DNA of 64,000 nt, from positions 1-64,000 of the forward strand of contig DASXGX010000045.1 of assembly GCA_036488815.1 (NCBI GenBank). Reading direction: 5' to 3'. A model generated the notes under the pieces. It was not told the DNA's origin. It worked only from the letters and a program-made list of their open reading frames with translations, and searched no databases. Origin of the DNA: Roseiarcus sp036488815 (GTDB lineage Bacteria > Pseudomonadota > Alphaproteobacteria > Rhizobiales > Beijerinckiaceae). A program made the position numbers and the translations under genes. Below are positions 51,138-59,518 of the stretch, in pieces; position 1 is the first letter of the stretch, and every line of letters begins with the position of its first letter.

Positions 51138-52609
51138 GACGCCTCCGCCTCCTCGAAGGATGCGGCGATGATCTGTTCCTCGGTCATGTTCTCGCGCGCC
51201 ACCTCGGAGACGATGCGCCCATTGCGGAAGACATAGGTGCGATGGCAGTGCCTGAGCTCTTCGATTTCCGTCGTATACCAGAGGAAGGTGCGGCCCGCCG
51301 CAGCCTCGGCGGCGATGAGGCCGTAGACCTCCTGCTTGGTTGCGACGTCGACCCCGCGCATCGGATCGTCCATCAGAATGATCGCCGCGTCAGATCCGAA
51401 GGCGCGCGCAAACAGCGCTTTCTGCTGATTGCCGCCGGACAGCGTGAGAATGTTGTCATTCATGTCGGGCGTGCGGATCGCAAGCTTTTGGCGCCATTGC
51501 GCGGCAAATTCGCGGGCCAGCTCAGTGGAGAGAAAGCCGTGGCGGCGCTGGCGCGCCAGGGAGCGGACGCCGACATTCTCGGCAATCGACCAGAGCGGAA
51601 AAATCCCGTCGCTCTGGCGGTCGCCTGGAATGAAAGCGATTGGCGCGCGGCTCTCCTTTCGCGACGCCTTGCGCTGGGCGTCGGCGTAGATCGCCAGCAA
51701 CAGATCGGTCTGTCCATGGCCTGCGAGACCCGCGAGGCCGATAATGTCGCCGGCGCGCGCTACGCAGTCGGCCCCATCAGTTTGGGCCGCGGGGCGGACC
51801 CGCAAAAGCAGTGGCTTGCCCGCGTCTGCGTCGCGAACCCGAGGGGCGACGCCCTCGTCGAGCGCGGCGCGGCCCCCCATGGCGGAGACCAGCTTGGCGC
51901 GATCGAAGCTGGCCGCCTCCCCCTGAGCGACGATCGTTCCATCGCGCATCACGACGATGACGTCGGAGGCGGCGAGGATTTCGCCGAGCATATGCGAGAT
52001 CAGGATGCAGCTCACGCCTTGGCGCGTCGCCTTGCGCACATAGGCGAGAAGTTGCGCGGCCGCGTGCGCGTCGAGCGAAGACGTCGGTTCGTCGAGAATG
52101 ACGAGACGAAGCGTTTCGTCGGTGACCGTGAAAGCGCGCGCGATCTCGATCATCTGGCGACGACCAATCGGCAGGTCGCCGACCAAGGCGTCCGCTCCAA
52201 CGCCGTGACCGGGAAAGATCTCGTCGAGCTTGTCGACAATCAGTTTGCCGGCGCGTGCGCGCCAGCCGAGGCCTGAGATGGAAGCATGCGTAATGCGCGC
52301 GTTTTCCGCCACCGTCAGGTTGGGACAGAGCGAAAGCTCCTGGAACACGCAGCGCACGCCGAGGCGGTGCGCGATCGCGACCGAATAAGCGGGCGGGCGC
52401 TCGCCCGCGATCGCGACGACGCCGCGATCCGGGGTCAAAGTGCCCGCCAGCACGTTCATCAGCGTCGATTTGCCGGCCCCATTGTGCCCGACGAGCCCGA
52501 GGCAAACGCCCGCCGGGACGTTCAAGCTCACCTGATCGAGCGCGCGGACGGCGCCGAAGCGCTTTTCAACGCCATCCAGGGAAACGACAAAACCGCTCTG
52601 CTGCGTCAT
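51134..52609 (-). CDS. Sugar-type ABC transporter ATPase, two domains
   Basis: 491 residues, two ABC domains as in RbsA/MglA. Domain 1: GHNGAGKSTLMNVLAG, a LPIGRRQMIEIARAF signature and LVILDEPTSSLDAHAA. Domain 2 (from about 265): degenerate P-loop GLAGHGQTDLLLAI, signature LSGGNQQKALFARAF and MDDPMRGVDVATKQEV. The family usually has one catalytic and one degenerate site, as here. It powers the two permeases. Confidence 0.94.
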   Translation of the reverse strand: MTQQSGFVVSLDGVEKRFGAVRALDQVSLNVPAGVCLGLVGHNGAGKSTLMNVLAGTLTPDRGVVAIAGERPPAYSVAIAHRLGVRCVFQELSLCPNLTVAENARITHASISGLGWRARAGKLIVDKLDEIFPGHGVGADALVGDLPIGRRQMIEIARAFTVTDETLRLVILDEPTSSLDAHAAAQLLAYVRKATRQGVSCILISHMLGEILAASDVIVVMRDGTIVAQGEAASFDRAKLVSAMGGRAALDEGVAPRVRDADAGKPLLLRVRPAAQTDGADCVARAGDIIGLAGLAGHGQTDLLLAIYADAQRKASRKESRAPIAFIPGDRQSDGIFPLWSIAENVGVRSLARQRRHGFLSTELAREFAAQWRQKLAIRTPDMNDNILTLSGGNQQKALFARAFGSDAAIILMDDPMRGVDVATKQEVYGLIAAEAAAGRTFLWYTTEIEELRHCHRTYVFRNGRIVSEVARENMTEEQIIAASFEEAEAS

Positions 52610-52677
52610 ATCCGCCGCTTTGACTGGGAAGCCGAAGCGGCTCCTCGTTGTTGAAGTTAAGCGTTCAGCTCGGCTTC

Positions 52678-53697
52678 CTATTTCTTCATATTGGCGTCGA
52701 TCGCCTTCTTTGCGTCCTCGACAGTGTATTCCTTGCTGGCGACGGAGCCCTTCGGAATGTTGGCCAGGGCCTTCTCGAAGTTGTCCTGATCGAAGGCGAG
52801 ATAGGGCACCAGCAGATCGTGCGGAATGTCCTTGCGACCGTCAAGCACCTGCTGGGCGACCCAGAAAGCGAGCGTCGATACGCCGGGCGCGATCGAGGCG
52901 GACCAGGTCACATAGCCGTTGGCCGCCTTCTGCTCCTTCCACCACTGCAATTCGTCCTGGCGGTTGCCCATGATGATGGTCGGCGTCGCCCGTCCCGCGG
53001 CCTTGAAGGCCTGTGCGGCGCCGTAGCCGTCGCCGCCTTGATCGACCACCGCGGCGATCTTGGGGAGCGAGGGCAGCACGGTCGAAACCGCCTTCTGCGC
53101 CGTCGTCTGATCCCAGTCGCCTTCGACTGAGCTGACGAGCTTGAAGTCGGGGTGCTTGGCGACGCCGGCGACAATGCCGTTGTGGATCGCGTCGTCGATC
53201 GACGTGCCGGCGATGCCGCGGATCTCGAGCAGGTTGCCGCCCTTCGGGAGGCGTCCGGCGAGGAAGTTGACCTCCTGTTCGCCCATCGCCTTGAAGTCGA
53301 CGACGACGCGGTACGCGCACGGCTCGGTGACGATGCCATCGAACGAGACGACCACGATGCCCGCGTCGCACGCCTGCTTGATCGCGCCGTTCAATGCGTC
53401 GGGCGAGGCGGCGTCGATGACGATCGCGTCGTAGCCCTGGAGAATGAGGTTCTGGATCTGCGCGGCCTGGGTGGCGACTTCCTTGTCCGCTGTCGTGAAG
53501 ACGTCGGCGGCGGCGACGACCCCGTCCGCGACCGCCTTCTTGGTGACCAGATCGTAGCTCTTCAACATCGCCTGGCGCCACGAATTGCCGGCGTAATTGT
53601 TGGAGAAGGCGATCTTCTTGGTGTGCGTGTCGGCCTGCGCGCCGCCCGCCGCACACAGAGCCAAGGTCAACGCTGCGACTGCTACTTTACTTTTCAT
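52678..53697 (-). CDS. Periplasmic substrate-binding protein, sugar-type (PBP1)
   Basis: 339 residues. Signal peptide MKSKVAVAALTLALCAAGGA, cleavage near QAD (23). Mature part is the two-lobed PBP1 fold of ribose/rhizopine-type binders: NNYAGNSWRQAMLKSYD, GYDAIVIDAASPDALNGAIK, VVVSFDGIV, ALPSLPKIAAVVDQGGDGYG read as LPSLPKIAAVVDQGGDGYG, and ATPTIIMGN. Ligand unknown. Start ATG 53697 has GGGAGGAAA upstream; the longer frame to 54033 is rejected. First gene of the importer operon. Confidence 0.92.
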   Translation of the reverse strand: MKSKVAVAALTLALCAAGGAQADTHTKKIAFSNNYAGNSWRQAMLKSYDLVTKKAVADGVVAAADVFTTADKEVATQAAQIQNLILQGYDAIVIDAASPDALNGAIKQACDAGIVVVSFDGIVTEPCAYRVVVDFKAMGEQEVNFLAGRLPKGGNLLEIRGIAGTSIDDAIHNGIVAGVAKHPDFKLVSSVEGDWDQTTAQKAVSTVLPSLPKIAAVVDQGGDGYGAAQAFKAAGRATPTIIMGNRQDELQWWKEQKAANGYVTWSASIAPGVSTLAFWVAQQVLDGRKDIPHDLLVPYLAFDQDNFEKALANIPKGSVASKEYTVEDAKKAIDANMKK

Positions 53698-53768
53698 CGG
53701 ATATTTCCTCCCACTTCTCAATTTTGACCGTCTCTTGCGGACGTCCCATACCTTAGACCAAATCGCCG

Positions 53769-53972
53769 TCAGGACGCCGGTCCGCGCCGCATGTCGGCGA
53801 CCGAGTCTTCGCCCACAAACCATTCCTCCGGGCGCACGTCCTCGAAAACGACCCAGATCGACTTCGGCGCGATGCCCGTCTCCTCCGAGATCGCTTTGGC
53901 GACCGATTTGGCGATGCGGGACTTGCTCTCGTCCTTCACGCCTTCGACGATGCGGATGTTGACGAACGGCAC
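53769..53972 (-). CDS. 4-oxalocrotonate tautomerase-family protein
   Basis: 67 residues, the classic 4-OT size. After Met removal the catalytic Pro is first (MPFVNIRIVEGVKDESK); a conserved Arg lies in KSRIAKSVAKAI and the WVVFEDVRPEEW strand. Catalyses keto-enol shifts of unsaturated acids; substrate unknown. GTG start with GGAGG upstream. It lies 71 bases before the binding-protein gene on the same strand and may belong to its transcript. Confidence 0.85.
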   Translation of the reverse strand: MPFVNIRIVEGVKDESKSRIAKSVAKAISEETGIAPKSIWVVFEDVRPEEWFVGEDSVADMRRGPAS

Positions 53973-54166
53973 AGGCGCCTCCGAACTGGCATGTTAGCAA
54001 CGCGAAGGTCCCAAAACGTTCGCGACTTGTCAACGGGTTGTGGTTCGAATTGTGGCATATTGTTTGACATTTTCGCGAGCGCGGCGCGGGGCTGAATTGG
54101 CGCGTCGGCGCAGCCCTAGTCTATTGTCTGGCTGATGTGCGGGTTGGGTGATTCGGAGGGGACCCC

Positions 54167-55825
54167 ATGGCGCAGGACGCCGACGCGATCGTGGTGGGCG
54201 CTGGACTGGCGGGGCTTGTCGCGGCGACGGAGCTCACCGACGCCGGCAAGACCGTCGTTGTCGTCGAACAGGAGGGCGAGCAGAGCGTCGGCGGGCAGGC
54301 GTTTTGGTCGCTTGGCGGCCTCTTCCTCGTTAATTCGCCCGAGCAGCGTCGCCTCGGGGTCCGCGACAGCTACGACCTCGCCTTGCGAGACTGGCTCGGC
54401 TCTGCGGGTTTCGATAGTGAAGACGACCTTTGGCCGCGCCGGTGGGCGCAGGCCTATGTGGCCTTCGCAGCTTCCGAAAAGCGCGCTTGGCTGCATGCGA
54501 TGGGCGTACGGTTCTTCCCCATCGTCGGCTGGGCCGAACGCGGCGACGGCGACGCGATCGGCCATGGCAACTCCGTGCCTCGGTTTCATGTCACCTGGGG
54601 CACCGGTCCCGGCGTCGTCGAACCGTTCGAACGGCGCGCGCGCGAGGCGGTCAAATCGGGCCGCCTTACCTTTCGCTTCCGGCATCGCGTGGATTCGCTG
54701 AGCGTGACCAACAAGACGGTCGACGGCGTCGACGGCTCGCGCCTCGCGCCGAGCGCGGTCGCCCGCGGACAAAGCAGCGGGCGCGAGGTCGTCGGCCAAT
54801 TCTCGCTACGCGCACAGTCCGTCATCGTCGCCTCGGGCGGCATCGGCGGCAATGCGGAGCTGGTGCGAAAGAACTGGCCGCAGCGTCTTGGCCGCCCCCC
54901 TAAACGCATGGTCTGCGGTGTGCCGGATCACGTGGACGGGCGGATGCTCGCGATCAGCGAGCGCGCCGGGGCGCGCATGATCCACCCCGACCGGATGTGG
55001 CACTACGTCGAGGGCCTGCACAATTGGGATCCAATCTGGCCCAATCACGGCATCCGCGTCCTGCCGGGTCCGTCCTCGATGTGGTTCGATGCGACCGGCG
55101 AGCGCCTTCCAGCGCCATTCTATCCTGGTTACGACACACTTGGCACGCTCGCTCATATCATGCGCACGGGCCACGACCATTCGTGGTTCGTGCTGACCCA
55201 AAGCGTCATCCGCAAGGAGTTCGCGCTTTCCGGCTCCGAGCAAAACCCTGATTTGACCGGGCGCAGTTGGGCGATGACGGCGCGCCGCGCGATCGGCAAG
55301 AACGCCACCGCGCCGGTCGAAGCCTTCAAGCGGAAGGGCGCGGATTTCATCGTGCGCGAGACGCTCGAGGATCTCGTCGCCGGCATGAACGCGCTCGTCG
55401 GCGACGCCCTGCTCGACGCGGCGCATCTGAGGGCGCAGATCGAAGCGCGCGACCGGCAGCTCGACAATCCCTTCGCCAAGGATATGCAGATTCTCGGCAT
55501 GCATAACGCGAGGCGCTACCTCGGCGACAAGCTGGTCCGCGTCGCCGCTCCGCATCGATTGCTCGACCCCAAGCATGGGCCGTTGATCGCCGTTCGCCTC
55601 AATATCCTGACCCGCAAGACCCTCGGCGGCCTCGAGACCGACCTCGACGCCCGCGTGCTCGGCGCGCATCGGCAGGTTGTGCCCGGTCTCTATGCGGCCG
55701 GCGAAGTCGCCGGTTTCGGCGGCGGCGGCATGCACGGCTATCGCGCGCTCGAAGGCACCTTCCTTGGGGGATGCCTGTTCTCGGGGCGTCAAGCCGGACG
55801 CGCCGCCGCGGCGGCGATGACCTGA
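54167..55825 (+). CDS. FAD-dependent dehydrogenase (FAD_binding_2, ketosteroid-type)
   Basis: 552 residues. FAD-binding AIVVGAGLAGLVAATELTDAGK at the N-terminus, VIVASGGIGGNAELV, and C-terminal GLYAAGEVAGFGGGGMHGYRALEGTF. This is the fumarate-reductase/3-ketosteroid-dehydrogenase-like flavoprotein family, found as FAD-binding dehydrogenases of unknown substrate. No signal peptide. Strong GGAGGGG before ATG 54167. Divergent from the tautomerase/importer genes. Confidence 0.85.
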   Translation: MAQDADAIVVGAGLAGLVAATELTDAGKTVVVVEQEGEQSVGGQAFWSLGGLFLVNSPEQRRLGVRDSYDLALRDWLGSAGFDSEDDLWPRRWAQAYVAFAASEKRAWLHAMGVRFFPIVGWAERGDGDAIGHGNSVPRFHVTWGTGPGVVEPFERRAREAVKSGRLTFRFRHRVDSLSVTNKTVDGVDGSRLAPSAVARGQSSGREVVGQFSLRAQSVIVASGGIGGNAELVRKNWPQRLGRPPKRMVCGVPDHVDGRMLAISERAGARMIHPDRMWHYVEGLHNWDPIWPNHGIRVLPGPSSMWFDATGERLPAPFYPGYDTLGTLAHIMRTGHDHSWFVLTQSVIRKEFALSGSEQNPDLTGRSWAMTARRAIGKNATAPVEAFKRKGADFIVRETLEDLVAGMNALVGDALLDAAHLRAQIEARDRQLDNPFAKDMQILGMHNARRYLGDKLVRVAAPHRLLDPKHGPLIAVRLNILTRKTLGGLETDLDARVLGAHRQVVPGLYAAGEVAGFGGGGMHGYRALEGTFLGGCLFSGRQAGRAAAAAMT

Positions 55826-55828
55826 AGT

Positions 55829-56377
55829 TCAGGCGTCCTCTTCGGGGTTCGCCTCGGGTTGCTTGATCGCTCCGAGCACGGTCTGCGGGTCGGTCGCTTT
55901 CGCCAATTCCTCGGCTTGGCGGTCGACACGATTGTGAATCTGCGGGCTGTCGCGGCGAAACTCCTCCAAAAGCGCGATCACCTTGGCTGTTTTCTGCTCG
56001 TTGAAGATAGCCAGTTGCATCGACAGCAACTCGCGCTGCAACGCGATCTGGTCTTCGCGGCGCTGTTCGGCGACGATGGCCGAAACCATGAACAGCGAAA
56101 CAATGGAGGCGGCGCCCGTCAGCCAGGAGAAGGGCGGTGGATCGAAGGGCTCACGCCCCAGCGCGATCAAGAGGTAATTGGCCCCGATCCAGACGCCGAC
56201 GATCGCGATCAGGCCGGCGATGAACGCCGGGTTGGCGATTACTGCCGTCGCGCGGCTAAGACCTCGCCGAAAAGGAGTGGCGCCGTCGCGACGCTCGGCG
56301 TGCATCTTGGAGATCGACTGGATCGTCTCTTCGATATGGGCGGGGAGTTCCGGCGCATGGCTCTGCATATCCGTCAT
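55829..56377 (-). CDS. DUF1003 membrane protein
   Basis: 182 residues. Two membrane segments (about 52-72 and 85-105) with GVWIGANYLLIALGREPFDPPPF between them, the DUF1003 signature, then RREDQIALQRELLSMQLAIFNEQKTAKVIALLEEF as a soluble coiled tail. Function unknown. Convergent with the FAD dehydrogenase gene, stops three bases apart. Confidence 0.85.
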   Translation of the reverse strand: MTDMQSHAPELPAHIEETIQSISKMHAERRDGATPFRRGLSRATAVIANPAFIAGLIAIVGVWIGANYLLIALGREPFDPPPFSWLTGAASIVSLFMVSAIVAEQRREDQIALQRELLSMQLAIFNEQKTAKVIALLEEFRRDSPQIHNRVDRQAEELAKATDPQTVLGAIKQPEANPEEDA

Positions 56378-56440
56378 CGACGACCTCTTCGAGGCAAGTC
56401 GGAGAACGGAACGTTTCGCAGCGCAAAAGGTTTCGAGCGG

Positions 56441-56734
56441 TCAGGCCGCTTCGCTCAGCGTTAGCAAGAGGTTCGTCACTTCGCGCTCTTGGGGCGAGAG
56501 CACCGTGCGTCCTTCATCGCCCCAACGCGCCAGTCGGACCACGACGCCAAGTTCGGAGTCGTCGTCGACTGCTTCTCCCTCCGCCTCGACGATGGCGAGA
56601 CCTTCATTGTCGAGGAAAAAGGTGTGCTCGCCGAACGCGTCGGCCAGCGACTCCATCATCGGATGCGTTTCCGGAAGGGGGAAAGCCTGGAGCTGATCGG
56701 CGGCATAGGTAGTCCGGGCAGGATTCAGTTTCAT
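56441..56734 (-). CDS. Hypothetical small acidic protein
   Basis: 97 residues, MKLNPARTTYAADQLQAFPLPETHPMMESLADAFGEHTF..., rich in Asp/Glu in the middle (AEGEAVDDDSELG), no signal peptide or membrane helix. I do not recognise a family. GAGAGGA lies upstream of ATG 56734. It stands alone between the DUF1003 gene and hflX. Confidence 0.6.
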   Translation of the reverse strand: MKLNPARTTYAADQLQAFPLPETHPMMESLADAFGEHTFFLDNEGLAIVEAEGEAVDDDSELGVVVRLARWGDEGRTVLSPQEREVTNLLLTLSEAA

Positions 56735-56911
56735 CGCCCGTTCCTCTCTGGAATTGCGGCTTGTCTCAGCGCAGAGCCCGCCGGCGATGCGGCGGCTCAG
56801 AACGCTGGATTGGTGCGCATAGCGCAAAAATGAGCCGCCACGTCGACGGGCCTGGGGCATTTCAATGGTGTCTGCGCTCGCAAGAGGCGGTTCGGCAGTG
56901 CGAAACAGAGC

Positions 56912-58255
56912 CTATCGCACCGCGGCAAACCGCCGCTTCACGCGCTCGATCTTGTCCGGGGGGACGCGCACGGTCACGTGGACCTGGCCGTCCTCGCCAT
57001 TCGCGCGCGCCATCACCTCGGTATGCTCGTAGAGCCAGTGCAGTCCCTGCCCGTCCGTGGCGTCGAGTTCGATGTCGATCAGCGGGCGACCCCGCGAGAG
57101 GCGCGCTTCGATTGCGTCGAGGAGCCGGTCGATCCCCTCCCCTGTGAGCGCGGAGACGGCGATCGGCGCGCCCTCGCCTTGCCCGGACGCCAGAGCGGCG
57201 CGGTGATCGTCGTCGAGCTTGTCGAGCTTGTTCCAAACCTCGATCAGCTTGTCGGCCGCGCCGGTCACCTCGAGTTCCGCCAGGATCGCTTCGACGTCCT
57301 TGGCTTGGGCGTCCGAGTCCCCATGGGCGATGTCGCGCACGTGGATGATGACGTCCGCCGCCCGCACTTCCTCCAGCGTTGCGCGGAATGCGGATATGAG
57401 CATGGTCGGCAGGTCGGAGATGAAGCCCACCGTATCGGACAAGATCGCCGCGCCGCCGTGCGGCAGTTTGATCAGGCGCATCGTCGGATCAAGCGTGGCG
57501 AACAGCATGTCGGCTGCCATGACCTCGGCGCGGGTAAGGCGGTTGAACAGCGTCGACTTTCCCGCGTTGGTGTAGCCCACGAGGGCGACAATCGGATACG
57601 GGACGTCCGCTCGACTTGCGCGGTGCAGCGCGCGCGTCTTCTTCACGCCCTCGAGATCGCGCTCGATGCGGATCATGCGTTCCTGGATCAGGCGACGGTC
57701 GGTCTCGATCTGCGTTTCGCCGGGGCCGCCGAGAAAGCCGAAGCCGCCGCGCTGACGCTCCAAGTGGGTCCAGGAGCGCACAAGACGAGACTTCTGGTAA
57801 TTGAGATGGGCGAGCTCGACCTGCAGCGCGCCCTCCGCGGTGCGCGCCCTGCGGCCGAAGATTTCGAGGATGAGGCCGGTGCGGTCGATGACCTTGGCTT
57901 TGAACTCACGCTCGAGATTGCGCTGCTGGACGGGCGACAGCGCGCAATCCGTCACGACGAGATCGATCTCCTCCTCTTTCACGCGCTCGGCAAACTCGGC
58001 GACCTTGCCCTTGCCGAGGTAGGAGGCCGGGCGAATTTCGCTGAGCGGGACGAGCGCGGAATCGACGACGTTGAGGTCGATGGCGAGCGCGAGACCGACG
58101 GCCTCGTCACGGCGCGCATCCGGGCTGCGCGCCGGTCCGCGTTCCGCGCCCAAGGAGCGCGAAGTCGAGAAGGGGCAAACCACGAAGGTGCGGGTATGGG
58201 CGGCGACCGCCTGTTCCCGCTTGCCGAAGATTTCCCCGGAGCCAAACTCGCTCAA
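56912..58255 (-). CDS. hflX: GTPase HflX
   Basis: 447 residues. N-terminal HflX domain (LDLNVVDSALVPLSEI-like, KGKVAEFAERV), central coiled region RSWTHLERQRGGFGFLGGPGETQIETDRR, then the G domain: GYTNAGKSTLFNRL and DTVGFISDLP, with NKLD. A ribosome-splitting GTPase. TTG 58255 overlaps the hfq stop, so the two are coupled; this hfq-hflX order is typical. Confidence 0.96.
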   Translation of the reverse strand: MSEFGSGEIFGKREQAVAAHTRTFVVCPFSTSRSLGAERGPARSPDARRDEAVGLALAIDLNVVDSALVPLSEIRPASYLGKGKVAEFAERVKEEEIDLVVTDCALSPVQQRNLEREFKAKVIDRTGLILEIFGRRARTAEGALQVELAHLNYQKSRLVRSWTHLERQRGGFGFLGGPGETQIETDRRLIQERMIRIERDLEGVKKTRALHRASRADVPYPIVALVGYTNAGKSTLFNRLTRAEVMAADMLFATLDPTMRLIKLPHGGAAILSDTVGFISDLPTMLISAFRATLEEVRAADVIIHVRDIAHGDSDAQAKDVEAILAELEVTGAADKLIEVWNKLDKLDDDHRAALASGQGEGAPIAVSALTGEGIDRLLDAIEARLSRGRPLIDIELDATDGQGLHWLYEHTEVMARANGEDGQVHVTVRVPPDKIERVKRRFAAVR

Positions 58256-58506
58256 TGCTGTTCTGCGCCCTCTTCCACCGCCTCGAACATCGTGATCGGG
58301 CTCGCGGGCATGATGGTCGAAATCGCGTGCTTGTAGACGAGCTGCGAATGGCCGTCACGCCGCAGCAGGACGCAGAAATTGTCGAACCAGGTCACGAAGC
58401 CCTGCAATTTAACACCGTTGACAAGGAAGATTGTCACTGATGTTTTGGTCTTGCGCACATGATTGAGGAACGTGTCCTGCAAGTTCTGCGTCTTTTCGGT
58501 GGCCAT
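58252..58506 (-). CDS. hfq: RNA chaperone Hfq
   Basis: 84 residues with Sm1 (KTSVTIFLVNGVKLQGFVTWFDNF) and Sm2 (YKHAISTIMP) motifs. Binds small RNAs and mRNAs as a hexamer. Part of dat-hfq-hflX, 149 bases after dat. Confidence 0.98.
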   Translation of the reverse strand: MATEKTQNLQDTFLNHVRKTKTSVTIFLVNGVKLQGFVTWFDNFCVLLRRDGHSQLVYKHAISTIMPASPITMFEAVEEGAEQH

Positions 58507-58655
58507 GAGTTTACCCCACTTGAAGTTGGGCCGCTCTGCGCGGCCATATCATTGATTGGATCGACACGCCTCGACCTGGAGCGATGCGCACGAATGCTAT
58601 AACACCTTCGAGCCGTCGCGCCATCCACGCGCACAGCGTCGTCGCAAATAATCGA

Positions 58656-59513
58656 TCAACCTCGTTCCGCAGCGTCATGGAACTGTCGTCGCAGCGCGAG
58701 CGTCAGCGGCCCCGGCGTTCCGTCGCCGATGCGCCGGCCGTCGATCGCCACGACGGGCGTCGCGATCGTCGTCGCGCTCGAATAGAAGGCTTCGCGGGCG
58801 CGGTAGGTCTCCTCCAACGTGAACGCCCGCTCCTCGAAGGCGACGCCTTCACGAGCGACGACGTCGAGCAGCGTCATGCGCGTCACGCCGCGCAAAATCG
58901 CCCGATCGGCGGGACGCGTGACGAGGACGCCGTTCTCGGCGACGATCCAGGCGTTGGTCGAGGAGCCCTCGGTGATGTAGCCGGCGCGGTCGACGAACCA
59001 CGCTTCCATCGCGCCGGCTTCGCGCGCCGCCTGCTTCGCCAATACGTTGGGCAGCAATTGTAGAGTTTTTATATGCGGATGGGCCCAGCGCTCGTCGGGC
59101 GTCGTGACGACGCGCACGCCGCGCTCGGCGTTCGCTTGCCCGATGCGCGGGTCGAGAGATCGGGCGGAAACGACGAGGCCGGATCGAACCGAGGCTGCGG
59201 GAAATCCGTGGTCGCGCCGCGCGACTCCACGGGAAATCTGGACGTAGGCGATTCCCTCGCGCACGCGATTCCTTGCGACGATTTCCCGCAGGATCTGGCG
59301 TAGCGCCGACGGCCCGACTGGCGCAGCGATACGGAGCGCTTCCAAGGAAGATCGGAGGCGATCGAGATGGCGCGTCTCGTCGATCAGGAGGCCGCCGCGC
59401 ACTTCGCAGACTTCGTAGACCCCGTCGCCGAATTGGAAGGCGCGGTCCTCGATCGAAACCGCAGCCTGCGCGAAGCGCACATAGCGGCCGTTGACATAGG
59501 CGATCCGGCTCAT
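58656..59513 (-). CDS. dat: D-amino acid aminotransferase
   Basis: 285 residues, fold-type IV aminotransferase. AYVNGRYVRFAQAAVSIEDRAFQFGDGVYEV at the start, PLP lysine in HIKTLQLLPNVLAKQAARE, and AWFVDRAGYITEGSSTNAWIV. It interconverts D-amino acids such as D-Ala and D-Glu. It lies between ntrX and hfq, a fixed alphaproteobacterial order. Confidence 0.93.
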   Translation of the reverse strand: MSRIAYVNGRYVRFAQAAVSIEDRAFQFGDGVYEVCEVRGGLLIDETRHLDRLRSSLEALRIAAPVGPSALRQILREIVARNRVREGIAYVQISRGVARRDHGFPAASVRSGLVVSARSLDPRIGQANAERGVRVVTTPDERWAHPHIKTLQLLPNVLAKQAAREAGAMEAWFVDRAGYITEGSSTNAWIVAENGVLVTRPADRAILRGVTRMTLLDVVAREGVAFEERAFTLEETYRAREAFYSSATTIATPVVAIDGRRIGDGTPGPLTLALRRQFHDAAERG

Positions 59514-59518
59514 CGGCT

